Part shown: positions 1-8,279 of the stretch, one piece after another
Layout of the letters: the number at the start of each line of letters is the position of its first letter
Numbering within the stretch: position 1 is the first letter of the stretch
Assembly (NCBI GenBank): GCA_947489315.1
Contig: CANLCX010000002.1
Location: 62,001-126,000, forward strand
Reading direction: 5' to 3'
DNA from: an uncultured Sphingomonadaceae bacterium
GTDB taxonomy: Bacteria; Pseudomonadota; Alphaproteobacteria; Sphingomonadales; Sphingomonadaceae
Length of the DNA stretch: 64,000 bases
Notes under the pieces: model-generated
Database searches by the model: none
What the model was told of the DNA's origin: nothing
Seen by the model: only the letters and a program-made list of their open reading frames with translations
Made by a program: the position numbers and the translations under genes

Positions 1-49
1 GGTTTGGTGGCCAAGGTACCCGATGGGTCAGGAATAAAATCTCACCCAT
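1..49 (-). CDS. XrtA/PEP-CTERM-associated glycosyltransferase, N-terminal fragment (cut by window start)
   Basis: Only the first 16 codons lie in the window, reading leftward from an ATG at 49. They translate to MGEILFLTHRVPWPPN. The pattern ILFLxHRxPxPP is the start of the TIGR03087 sugar transferases (PEP-CTERM/EpsH1 system, GT4-like fold), which normally continue with a GDKIRS-type segment. The ATG shares one base with the TAA of the FemAB-like gene (TAATG), so the two are translationally coupled. The family assignment rests on this short motif plus the XrtA context. The rest of the gene, and probably exosortase itself, lies outside to the left. Confidence 0.7.
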   Translation of the reverse strand, partial: MGEILFLTHRVPWPPN

Positions 50-1122
50 TAGCCAAGGCCTTTGGCGATAATCGGCCCCAGACGGTTTGCAACAGAAAGA
101 GGCAGTTTTTGCCACAAGGCAACTTGCAGCTGATATTTTGGGCTCATCGGATTAACGTCGCGCGCTTCTTCGCCGTCTGCCGTGCGAATGGCATAGGATA
201 ATGGTTCCGGCTCAAAGCCCCAATTTTTCTTGAAAGAAAATGCGCCCGTCCCAACTTTTGAACGACCGAAATCAAACTGGTGGCAACGCCGCCCGCGAGC
301 GTGATTCATAAGCGCATAATACATCACATCATTGGCACGCAGCCGCCGCGCGGTGAAACTTCCGCCACCCCAATAGGGCATGACAGTTCCATTGTGATAA
401 AGGCTCAATACGCTGGCGACAGGCTTACCCTCGCTTGATACGGTCAGGATATCTGCATCCGAACCGAAAGCGTCCATGACCGCATCAAATAGTGCCTTTG
501 GAAATACGGGCGTACCCAGATTGCGCACGCTTTCCGCATAGACGCAATAATGGTCGGTACGATCTTGCTCATTCGTCCCTACACGAACAACAAGTTCGTT
601 TTTCAATCCCTTGCGAACTTCTGCCCGCTGCTTGCGCGGGATGGCGAGCAATTGATTCTCATCGTCGTCCGCTAAGTCCGCCACAAACCCGGCATAGACA
701 CCCTCTTTGTTCTGCCATTTATCGCAGGGCGTTGGTCCGCCTCGCAACTCAACGGTTGGAAAACTATGCGCCTCTGCAAATTCCCATACGGCATCGGCAA
801 GCAATTGTGTTGCCTGATCGCTAACGCTTAATATCCCGCCACCAACTGCGAAACCCGATGAAACCAGTGCCCGCCCAAATAACGCAGAATGGATAAGGTT
901 AAGAGGCAATATGGCCTGCAAATCCCCTTCGGTATTTTCGGCCAACATATAACGCCACTCATGACCGCAAGCCTTTGCGACAGCCACTACCCACTTTGGC
1001 CTGTGAAAAGCAGTGCCCCCCACATGATCGCCAACAAATTTATCAATCCGCGCTAGCTCATTCCGATCTTCCTGATCCAATGTACGAACTATGATCGCTT
1101 GCGGCGAGAAAGGCATATTCAT
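49..1122 (-). CDS. FemAB-like protein, XrtA/PEP-CTERM system-associated
   Basis: A 357-residue protein with the double GNAT-like layout of the FemAB/TIGR03019 family. The C-terminal half has the typical run YWGGG followed by ARRLRANDVMYYALM and the FDFGRSKVGTGAFSFKKNWG segment, which in these proteins lines the acyl-donor site. Family members sit in exosortase A loci and are presumed to transfer an aminoacyl or acyl group to a polysaccharide or lipid-linked sugar; the true substrate is unknown. It is a cytoplasmic protein with no signal peptide. It overlaps the deacetylase gene by four bases (ATGA) and touches the glycosyltransferase start downstream, so it is mid-operon. Confidence 0.88.
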   Translation of the reverse strand: MNMPFSPQAIIVRTLDQEDRNELARIDKFVGDHVGGTAFHRPKWVVAVAKACGHEWRYMLAENTEGDLQAILPLNLIHSALFGRALVSSGFAVGGGILSVSDQATQLLADAVWEFAEAHSFPTVELRGGPTPCDKWQNKEGVYAGFVADLADDDENQLLAIPRKQRAEVRKGLKNELVVRVGTNEQDRTDHYCVYAESVRNLGTPVFPKALFDAVMDAFGSDADILTVSSEGKPVASVLSLYHNGTVMPYWGGGSFTARRLRANDVMYYALMNHARGRRCHQFDFGRSKVGTGAFSFKKNWGFEPEPLSYAIRTADGEEARDVNPMSPKYQLQVALWQKLPLSVANRLGPIIAKGLG

Positions 1123-2021
1123 TGGGCCAACTCCCCTTCGAGAGCAGCCAATTCATCGACCCTCCCCCATACATAGTCTTTGCCGACGAGAACCAACTTT
1201 GAGCGCATCGAACGAAGCTTTGTGTAGTGGCGCAGCTTTGATTTAAGCGGAGCATTATCAACACGCGGTTGCTGCGGATCTATCTCCCACGGATGGAAAT
1301 AGAATATCGCGCCACGGCCATCATCCGTTTGCATTTTCCTAATAGCCCAATCATAAAGCGCATAAGGGAGCAGCCGAAAAAAACCGCCGCCGCCTGCAGC
1401 TAATATGCGACTTCCAATCTTCACCGTCGTCACAGGCAATTCGATCAAATCGGAGCCCGCCACTGGCTTCCACGCAAAGCGCGGCGAACCACCCCAGCCA
1501 TAGTGATCATGTTTGATCGGCGCGACACTCGACGAATAGCGATAACCCTGCTCCGCCAATATTTCATGGGCCCAAGGTGTACGTTGATCGATGGAGAAAC
1601 TCGGCGCGCGATAGCCAGTAACAGCTTGCCCAGAGCTATCTTCCAAAATCTTGCGGCTGCGTTCCAGATCCTTGCGGAACTGATCTGGCGTCAATGTGAA
1701 GACACGCGCGTGATCATAGCCATGGCTGGCCACCTCATGACCCGCCGCGACAATCCGCTGCATCAGTTGCGGATAGCGTTCAGCTACCCAACCCAATGTA
1801 AAGAAAGTTGCCTTAATCCCTACTTCATCGAACAAGTCCAAAACAGCATTGCTATTCTCTTCAACCCGATGTTCCAGGCTATCCCAGTCGGCGCGATCGA
1901 TTACCGTTTCAAAGGCACCAACCTGAAACCAGTCCTCAATGTCCACAGACATTGCGTTGAGCAAAGCATTTGCTTTTTTCGCCCTATTTATAGGTTCAGG
2001 CCGCGCGTCCTGCATTGACAT
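1119..2021 (-). CDS. XrtA-system polysaccharide deacetylase (NodB-type, DUF3473)
   Basis: A 300-residue carbohydrate esterase family 4 protein of the TIGR03006 type. The NodB domain is visible as SVDIEDWF near residue 25 (first metal-binding motif), FFTLGWVAERYP near 75, and HEVASHGYDH near 95 (HxxxH-type metal ligands). The C-terminal FHPWEIDP stretch is the DUF3473 extension. It probably removes N-acetyl groups from the exopolysaccharide or its lipid-linked precursor. I chose the ATG at 2021 because AAGGA sits five bases before it. This start overlaps the end of the ATPase gene by 26 bases. An internal Met nearer the NodB domain is possible. Confidence 0.9.
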   Translation of the reverse strand: MSMQDARPEPINRAKKANALLNAMSVDIEDWFQVGAFETVIDRADWDSLEHRVEENSNAVLDLFDEVGIKATFFTLGWVAERYPQLMQRIVAAGHEVASHGYDHARVFTLTPDQFRKDLERSRKILEDSSGQAVTGYRAPSFSIDQRTPWAHEILAEQGYRYSSSVAPIKHDHYGWGGSPRFAWKPVAGSDLIELPVTTVKIGSRILAAGGGGFFRLLPYALYDWAIRKMQTDDGRGAIFYFHPWEIDPQQPRVDNAPLKSKLRHYTKLRSMRSKLVLVGKDYVWGRVDELAALEGELAQ

Positions 2022-3270
2022 AGCTTTCCTTGCTCCGGATATCGCTTTCGACCCAATCCACGAGCATCGTCAAGATACGGTGCAGATTTTCTTCCTGGCT
2101 TCCCATTCGGGATTCCATCGCAGATAACTTTTCTGAAATAGCGTCAATACGAGCTAAAACTGCATCATCTGCGGCAGATGCGGAATTGATCAGAGGTTCT
2201 TCAGGCTGCACTGGCGGCAGTTCTGAGATACTGTCAACGCTTCGCAGGGATATAGGCTCATGTTCCTCTATAGCCGGAGCGACCGGCTGTTCGGTAACAG
2301 AGGAAGGAATGGACACAGCAACTTGCGGCTCCACCGTCTCAAAAACAGGTTCAGCCTCTTCGTCCGTTTCAGTTTGAGTTGAACGCGCCGGTTTCTCCCA
2401 TAGCGGACTTTTAACTGTTACCGGATCAATGACTTCTCCAGGTTCAGCAATATCCACCTCTTCACCGTTCAAATCGGCCAAGACACGGCCAACCAAAGCC
2501 TGATCTATCAGCTCGGCTTGCTCGACTGCGCCCATCAACAGAACGCGGCTCATCAACGTGTTGATCTTTCGCGGCACACCAGCTGTTTCGCTAAACAAAA
2601 GGTGAAATACATCAGATGTTATTTTTGGCCGTCCGGACCAGCCGCTTTTTGACAATCGGTGGGTGATATAAGGTTCGATTTCATGCGCTTCCATCGGTTC
2701 GAGATGGTGATGTGCAATCACTCGCTGACGCAATTGTTCCAATCGGTCTGATTGTTGCAATGTGTCGCGAAATTCTGGCTGACCCAGCAGAAATATCTGC
2801 AGCAGAGCTTGACCACCCAGTTGGAAATTGGAGAGCATCCGTAGCTCTTCCAAAGCACCGGTTGGCAGATTTTGTGATTCATCGACGATCAGCAAACACC
2901 GACGACCGGATCGAGCTTCGCTGTGCAAAAATTCTTCGAACGCGCTGAGCAGCTGCGCCTTGTCCATATTGTCGGTATCAATATTGAAATTATCGGCCAC
3001 GACGCGAACAATATCTTTGCTATCGAGCGCAGTCGTTACGACGTTGGCAGCAGTCAGTCGCTCCCGATCAATGGTTGCCATCAAGTGGCTTACCAGTGTG
3101 GTTTTACCAGCACCAACATCGCCCGTAATGACAATGAAGCCTTCGCCTTGAGCGAGGCCGTAGCCGAGATAGGATAATGCCTTCCGGTGAGTAATACTCT
3201 CGAAATAATAGTGCGGATCCGGAGTCAGCTGAAACGGCCGACTTTTCAATCCATAAAAGGTCTCATACAT
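1996..3270 (-). CDS. XrtA-associated AAA ATPase (ExeA/GspA-like)
   Basis: A 424-residue protein starting MYETFYGLKSRPFQLTPDP, the hallmark opening of the TIGR03015 secretion ATPases found with exosortase A. Walker A is GDVGAGKTT near residue 45 and Walker B is LLIVDESQNL near 125. The AAA domain ends near residue 260. The remaining third is acidic, proline- and glutamate-rich, with a short helical or coiled segment (LARIDAISEKLSAMESRM) at the tail. It may use ATP to position or assemble the envelope machinery. A GTG at 3285 is in frame, but the ATG at 3270 has GGGAGA seven bases upstream and matches the family start. Confidence 0.9.
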   Translation of the reverse strand: MYETFYGLKSRPFQLTPDPHYYFESITHRKALSYLGYGLAQGEGFIVITGDVGAGKTTLVSHLMATIDRERLTAANVVTTALDSKDIVRVVADNFNIDTDNMDKAQLLSAFEEFLHSEARSGRRCLLIVDESQNLPTGALEELRMLSNFQLGGQALLQIFLLGQPEFRDTLQQSDRLEQLRQRVIAHHHLEPMEAHEIEPYITHRLSKSGWSGRPKITSDVFHLLFSETAGVPRKINTLMSRVLLMGAVEQAELIDQALVGRVLADLNGEEVDIAEPGEVIDPVTVKSPLWEKPARSTQTETDEEAEPVFETVEPQVAVSIPSSVTEQPVAPAIEEHEPISLRSVDSISELPPVQPEEPLINSASAADDAVLARIDAISEKLSAMESRMGSQEENLHRILTMLVDWVESDIRSKESYVNAGRAA

Positions 3271-3305
3271 ATTGGTATCTCCCACCTACTCTTGCGGTGA
3301 TGCTA

Positions 3306-4928
3306 TTAAAATTCATATTGCAGGCCAAGCAATGCAGAGGCCGTGAGTTCGCTGTCAAAGCCATCCTGTTGAAAGCTGTCGAGACCAACGGCTGCCGTTC
3401 CGGTCAGGCCCGGAATGATCTGCCGATAGTAAGCCGCGTTGGCACCCAGAGCGAGCACGTTCGGTGCACCTGCAAAACCGCTATCCAGCAGATTCGCATA
3501 GACGTTGGTGTCAAAGCTGGACCGGGCATCAATCTGGCGACCGATTGAGAGATTGGCGTAATAATTTTCGTCCACCAAGCCATCTACACCAGACAAGCCA
3601 CCCAGTTGAGAGGCAAAGAACTTGCGGCGTGAATAACCGGCTGCCGCTGAAGCATTCCAGCCGTTATAGCCATAAGCCAGCTGCGCATTTACGCCGCGGG
3701 CACGGAATGACGAAGATGAAGCCGATTGCAAGGCATCGTTGAAGCAAAGGCTGCTCGTCTGGCCAAAGGCACAGCCGTTTAGCTCACCGCTCAATGGATT
3801 GCGACTGCTGGAAAAACTGGTTCCCAAAGATGCCAGATTATCATTCAGCAAGTTACCGAAACCCGACACCGTGTCATAAACCGAAACATTCAACGATGTG
3901 TTCTCATTGGGCTGGTAACCAAGACTACCCGAATAAGTGGTGCTGCCATAACGACGACCAACGCGTGCTTCGAGAGATGTCCGCCGACTAGGGCGCCACA
4001 ATACTCCAGCATCCCAAATCAGACCGTCCTCATCATAAGAAAGTAAGCGCGGAGACGCTTCATCAGTCACCAGACGACCATCATTGTCGATTACTGGATC
4101 CCCATTCACATCACGTAACGCATCGCGTTCCGAAATCTCAATATCTTCATAGCCGACACCGCCTACTAGGGCGACAGTCGGGGTAACAGGAACTGTAACA
4201 TCGGCGCGGACATATTTGCCCTCGAACCGCTGATCCAATTGCCCTGCATCTTCCCTTTCATAGCCTCCGCCAACCGACCAGCCGAAAGGTAAGTCACCTG
4301 GTTGCATACCAACGCTGGCGCTGGCTGAATGGCTGACGCTGTCGTCGAAAATATCTATTGGCAACTGGCCGGGAGGCAATATGCCGGTGTCTTCGCTTTC
4401 TACCTTCGTATAGCCCACACGGTAATTCGCATTTACATCCAAAGCGCCAATATTGGTCGATAAGGAAGGTCCGGCATAAACCGAATATACTTGCGTGACA
4501 TTGTCAATATTACCGACTGTATTGGACGGTGCTTCACCGCGTAGATCAATACGGCTGCGGGTGGCAATACCGCCCGCTTCAATGGCCAGGACGTTGGGCA
4601 CGACTTGGACACCGCCGCGTGCCAAACCGCTCAGGATATCATCGTCACCGATATTGTCCTGATAGAAGAAGCGACGCTCATAGCGCAGGTTCACTTGTGC
4701 TTCTGCCTGGCGAGTCTGGATCGATGTCTCAAGACCAGCGGCAACCGTCGTATAAGTCAATACATCAGAACCGTCTTTCAGATCGGCTACGAGTACCTGC
4801 TGCACTTCCAGATAAGGCGTAACGTCAACTTTTCGGTCACGGGCTTGCGCTGGCTGCACTGCAATCATCATCAACGGCGACAAGACCGCTCCGATTTTCA
4901 AAATACACATGGCTTTACGGCTGGTCAC
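3306..4928 (-). CDS. PEP-CTERM/XrtA-associated outer-membrane beta-barrel protein (TIGR03016-like)
   Basis: A 540-residue protein with a signal peptide ending near VQPAQA. The body is rich in alternating hydrophobic and polar strands with repeated YxxxxR/N patterns, and it ends in the aromatic residue expected of a barrel (LGLQYEF). It matches the TIGR03016 outer-membrane family that accompanies exosortase A polysaccharide genes. A likely role is passage or anchoring of the polymer at the outer membrane (inference). An open frame extends to 5018, but the start is best placed at GTG 4928. That codon is five bases after a GGAGAG site and two bases after the autokinase stop, and it gives a clean signal peptide. 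Confidence 0.83.
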   Translation of the reverse strand: MTSRKAMCILKIGAVLSPLMMIAVQPAQARDRKVDVTPYLEVQQVLVADLKDGSDVLTYTTVAAGLETSIQTRQAEAQVNLRYERRFFYQDNIGDDDILSGLARGGVQVVPNVLAIEAGGIATRSRIDLRGEAPSNTVGNIDNVTQVYSVYAGPSLSTNIGALDVNANYRVGYTKVESEDTGILPPGQLPIDIFDDSVSHSASASVGMQPGDLPFGWSVGGGYEREDAGQLDQRFEGKYVRADVTVPVTPTVALVGGVGYEDIEISERDALRDVNGDPVIDNDGRLVTDEASPRLLSYDEDGLIWDAGVLWRPSRRTSLEARVGRRYGSTTYSGSLGYQPNENTSLNVSVYDTVSGFGNLLNDNLASLGTSFSSSRNPLSGELNGCAFGQTSSLCFNDALQSASSSSFRARGVNAQLAYGYNGWNASAAAGYSRRKFFASQLGGLSGVDGLVDENYYANLSIGRQIDARSSFDTNVYANLLDSGFAGAPNVLALGANAAYYRQIIPGLTGTAAVGLDSFQQDGFDSELTASALLGLQYEF

Positions 4929-4930
4929 GG

Positions 4931-5851
4931 TTACTCTCCATATCCATAATAAGACCCAAAGCTCCGACCTGTCGGCGAGAATTTCGTGCCATTCAGGAGC
5001 AGTTGGATATTGTCGCAACCAGCCATCAGGCTAAGTGCGTCTCTTAATGCTGTTTCAGTTGTTTCATCGGCTTTCACGACCATAACCACTTGTCCGACAT
5101 GGGTCGCGAGCACGGATGCTGGCGACGCGGACAATGCAGGCGGTGAGTCAAAAATAACGATCCGGTTAGGATTGTGCTGGGTTAATCGGTTCAGCACCTC
5201 CTCGGTCCGAGATGATGCCAAATATTCAGTGTCGGCATTGGTTTGATCGCCAGCGGGTAAAATCGCAAGGCCGGCAATGTCCGTATGAATGATGCACTGT
5301 TCGACCGGCAGTTGCGGATCAGCCAGTGCATCCATCAGGCCTTTACTGCCTTCGAGACCCAGGCTCGACAAAATGCTCGGTTTTGCAAAGTCGGCATCGA
5401 CCAGCAAAACTTCGTTATCTTTCTCTGCCGCAATCGAAAGCGCCAGATTCAACGCACAGAAAGTCTTGCCTTCGTTCGGATGAGCGGAACAAATTAATAT
5501 CCGCTCACCATGCGGCAAGGCTGCTTGCTTTGTGCTACCTTTGGCAGCCATCAGCAATTGGCGCTTGATGATCCGAAATTCTTCAGAAATGCCGCTTACA
5601 GGCCCATCTGGAACGACAAAGCCGGACTCGCGCAACTTGTCACGATCAACGATAACGCGCGGGCCATCATAAGCAGCAGCCCGCTGAGGGACAGTCCGCA
5701 CAACCTGTTTGGATTTTGCGGCTTCTGGCGGTAAAATATCAGGCCCGTAATTTTGATCTGGGCCACTCGTTTTGGAGGGCACATAGTCATAGACCTGTGC
5801 TGCGCGTTCCAGCAGAGAGCTGGATTTGCTGAGGGGATTATATTTGTTCAT
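4931..5851 (-). CDS. XrtA-associated tyrosine autokinase (CpsD/BY-kinase)
   Basis: A 306-residue cytoplasmic bacterial tyrosine kinase of the TIGR03018 type. Walker A is CSAHPNEGKT at residues 121-130, Walker A' is VDADF at 151-155, and a Walker B-like segment IVIFDSPPAL follows near 230. The tail SYYGYGE carries the short tyrosine cluster that such kinases autophosphorylate. With the chain-length protein encoded just upstream, it forms the usual Wzz/Wzc-type pair controlling polymer length through cyclic autophosphorylation. The kinase and its membrane activator are separate genes, as in Gram-positive CpsCD, which is normal for XrtA loci. Confidence 0.93.
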   Translation of the reverse strand: MNKYNPLSKSSSLLERAAQVYDYVPSKTSGPDQNYGPDILPPEAAKSKQVVRTVPQRAAAYDGPRVIVDRDKLRESGFVVPDGPVSGISEEFRIIKRQLLMAAKGSTKQAALPHGERILICSAHPNEGKTFCALNLALSIAAEKDNEVLLVDADFAKPSILSSLGLEGSKGLMDALADPQLPVEQCIIHTDIAGLAILPAGDQTNADTEYLASSRTEEVLNRLTQHNPNRIVIFDSPPALSASPASVLATHVGQVVMVVKADETTETALRDALSLMAGCDNIQLLLNGTKFSPTGRSFGSYYGYGE

Positions 5852-5860
5852 CTTCTCTCC

Positions 5861-7411
5861 TCAAGCAACCATGCCGCGCTGGATAAATTCAACGACCATC
5901 AACAGGCCAAACACGCCAAATAGAGCCCCGCCCGCACTGTAAAACAGACGCATTTTCTTTTGACGAAGGACGCGCTGGCTGTTGGTCAATATTTGTGAAA
6001 CGGAACCGATAACAGGCAATCCGCTGGCTTTCTCAAGTCGAGCCGCCGTCGGGTAGCTTGTCCGCAACTGACCCAACGCAAAGGCAGCACCTACTCCTCC
6101 GCCAATACCTACAAAGAGCACCATCGCGAGCAGCAACGGGCGATTCGGCGCCGCAGGTGAACGCGGGCTAGAAGGTGGATCGATAACCTTGAATTTTACC
6201 GAATCTGTTTGTGATTCAACCTGCCCGCGTAACTTGATCTGCTCGCGGTCCTGAAGCATTTTATCATATTGGTTTTTCAGCACATCATGATCGCGATTGA
6301 TCCGCGCCATTTCCGCTGCAACGCCGGGTTCCAAAGACTGCTTTGAGGCGAGCTGCGCCATATCCGCCTGAATGGCGTTTTTGCGCGCCTGAAGCGCCGC
6401 TACAGAGGCTTGACGCTCGGCACGCATGCTCTGCAAAGAACTATAGGCTGGATTAGGTGTCCGATAGCCAGAGCTACCAGACCCTTTAGGTTGCGCTGCA
6501 ACTTGCGCACGCAACGCCGCTATCTGGCTCTTCATCGCGATTATATCGGGATGACTGTCCGTCCATCCCCGCGCGCGGGCTGACGCCAATTGTCCTTGGG
6601 CTTGCGATAGCTGTCCACGAGCGCCGCCACCTGAGCTTCCGCCATTGAATCCCGGCGTGGCAATAGTCGGCGGTGTGCCCGATAACTGACCGTTTAATGC
6701 CGCGAGGGAGCTTGAGGCAGAACCCAGCTGCGATTCAATCTGGCTTAACTCTGCTCGAGACGCCTCGATACGTTGGCTGATTGAACCGACACCCGGTAAA
6801 AGGCCTAGGTTTTCGGTCTCGAACTGAACCCGTTTTTGCTCGGCCTCCTGCAAATCCTTTTCGCGACTTGCCAGCTGCGCATCGAGAAATTTCAGGGTCT
6901 GACTGGTTTCATCGCGGTCACCTGACAGGTTTTCCTCAACAAATATATCAATCATCTTTTGAACAATTTCACGCGACAGAACAGCGTTTTCTGCGTCCGA
7001 CAAATTACTCGCCGATGCAGTTGCAGTGATCTCAAAAAGATTGTCTTTTTCTGATTTTATTTCGATACTCTTACGCAGCATCTCGACTTTGCCGGCCAAT
7101 TCGCGATCACTGGCGACAGAGAGATTTAAGTCCGTCCCGCGCACAACTTTTTCCAGATTGATGGTCGAAGCCAGTGTTTCCTGAACCCGGTCCATATTTC
7201 TTTTCCGGTCGCGCGATTCAATCCCCACCTTTTCAGACAAGATAGATTGCATTTCAACAAACACGCGCGCTTTGGATTCATAACTGTTCGGGATCAATGC
7301 AACGACAAGCCAACCCAATAGGCAAATGCCCCAAGCCACCGCCAATGCAAGCCAACGCCTGTTCCAGACGCTGTGCAATGCTATTCGAATTTCATCATAA
7401 AGGCCGTTCAT
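5861..7411 (-). CDS. XrtA-system polysaccharide chain-length determinant (Wzz/GumC-like)
   Basis: A 516-residue inner-membrane protein. A first membrane segment lies at about residues 20-40 (LALAVAWGICLLGWLVVAL) and closing segments near 425-450 and 485-505. Between them is a long periplasmic domain with extended coiled coils (around 160-240 and 330-390) and a Gly/Ser-rich patch near 255. This is the TIGR03007 architecture. It should set polymer length with the autokinase encoded nine bases downstream. It lacks its own kinase domain. The conserved proline-rich segment before the last membrane helix is present (DPPSSPRSPAAPNRP). Confidence 0.92.
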   Translation of the reverse strand: MNGLYDEIRIALHSVWNRRWLALAVAWGICLLGWLVVALIPNSYESKARVFVEMQSILSEKVGIESRDRKRNMDRVQETLASTINLEKVVRGTDLNLSVASDRELAGKVEMLRKSIEIKSEKDNLFEITATASASNLSDAENAVLSREIVQKMIDIFVEENLSGDRDETSQTLKFLDAQLASREKDLQEAEQKRVQFETENLGLLPGVGSISQRIEASRAELSQIESQLGSASSSLAALNGQLSGTPPTIATPGFNGGSSGGGARGQLSQAQGQLASARARGWTDSHPDIIAMKSQIAALRAQVAAQPKGSGSSGYRTPNPAYSSLQSMRAERQASVAALQARKNAIQADMAQLASKQSLEPGVAAEMARINRDHDVLKNQYDKMLQDREQIKLRGQVESQTDSVKFKVIDPPSSPRSPAAPNRPLLLAMVLFVGIGGGVGAAFALGQLRTSYPTAARLEKASGLPVIGSVSQILTNSQRVLRQKKMRLFYSAGGALFGVFGLLMVVEFIQRGMVA

Positions 7412-7450
7412 GGGTCTTTTCGATTCCTATCAATGGGCAACAAACGCGGA

Positions 7451-8107
7451 CTAAAACATGCTCTTTGGGATGATGATCACATCACCAGGACGCAGCATGA
7501 CATTGGCTTTGGTTTGGCCGCGTTCCAGCAAATCAGCGATGCGCAAGCCATATTCCTGCTGTTTGCCAGTCCCGCGATTATAGCGAACGAGGCGCGCCTT
7601 ATTGCCGGATGCAAATTCGGAAAGCCCGCCCACTGCGATCATTGCATCGAGCAATGTCATATTGGCGCGGTATGGAATTGAGGCTGGTTTCTCCGTCGCA
7701 CCGACAACCCGGATTTGCTGGGAAAACGTGCCCGAAAAATTATTGACGATAACCGACACCAGCGGCTCGTTAATATATTCCGACAATTGCAGTTTCAGAT
7801 CTTGAGCCAACATAGCGGGTGTTTTGCCTACGGCTGGCATATCGGTAATCAGGGGTGTGGTGATTCGACCATCGGGACGAACCTGAACCTTCGCGCCCAA
7901 TTCAGGGTTGCGCCAAACAAAGATGGTGAGCTCGTCGAGCGGTCCGATGACATATTCTTCACCGGGACCTTCTTGCATCGACACAAAGGAAGCTGGCGGC
8001 AGCTGCGGGCCTGAAGACACGCCAGAACAGCCGGCTACCGCTAGGGAAGCCAAACCCGCACCGATCATATATTTCGGTAGCTTCTTATTTTTGAACGCAG
8101 CAGTCAT
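7451..8107 (-). CDS. XrtA-system exopolysaccharide export lipoprotein (Wza-like)
   Basis: A 218-residue lipoprotein with lipobox LAVAGC about 25 residues in, followed by the polysaccharide export (Poly_export) domain starting GPLDELTIFVW and an SLBB domain ending RPGDVIIIPKS. This matches TIGR03027. It should form the outer-membrane export channel of the EPS pathway. An open frame reaches 8170, but the ATG at 8107 has GAGGA seven bases upstream and gives a proper lipoprotein signal. It is the first gene of the leftward export operon after a 172-base gap. Confidence 0.93.
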   Translation of the reverse strand: MTAAFKNKKLPKYMIGAGLASLAVAGCSGVSSGPQLPPASFVSMQEGPGEEYVIGPLDELTIFVWRNPELGAKVQVRPDGRITTPLITDMPAVGKTPAMLAQDLKLQLSEYINEPLVSVIVNNFSGTFSQQIRVVGATEKPASIPYRANMTLLDAMIAVGGLSEFASGNKARLVRYNRGTGKQQEYGLRIADLLERGQTKANVMLRPGDVIIIPKSMF

Positions 8108-8279
8108 TTTCAATTCCTCGCAAACAGCCGTTGGCGACCAACCGATTCCACGAGGAAATAGGTCGATCACGCATAATCACGAGGAAGCTATCGGCGAAAA
8201 TAGTGAAGATAGCGTTAGGATTGACAGAAATTAGGGTTAATATTTGGCTGTTTTCATGGGATTGTGGAGTCTGACCAGT
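8108..8279 (-). promoter_or_regulatory. Probable promoter region of the XrtA export operon
   Basis: This 172-base gap separates the export lipoprotein gene from the co-directional decarboxylase gene and is the longest break in the leftward XrtA series. It contains two direct copies of CACGAGGAA (8149-8157 and 8178-8186, 29 bases between starts), which could be a binding site for a dimeric regulator. I found no clear sigma-54 -24/-12 pair and no unambiguous sigma-70 boxes. The promoter role is inferred from position. Confidence 0.3.
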
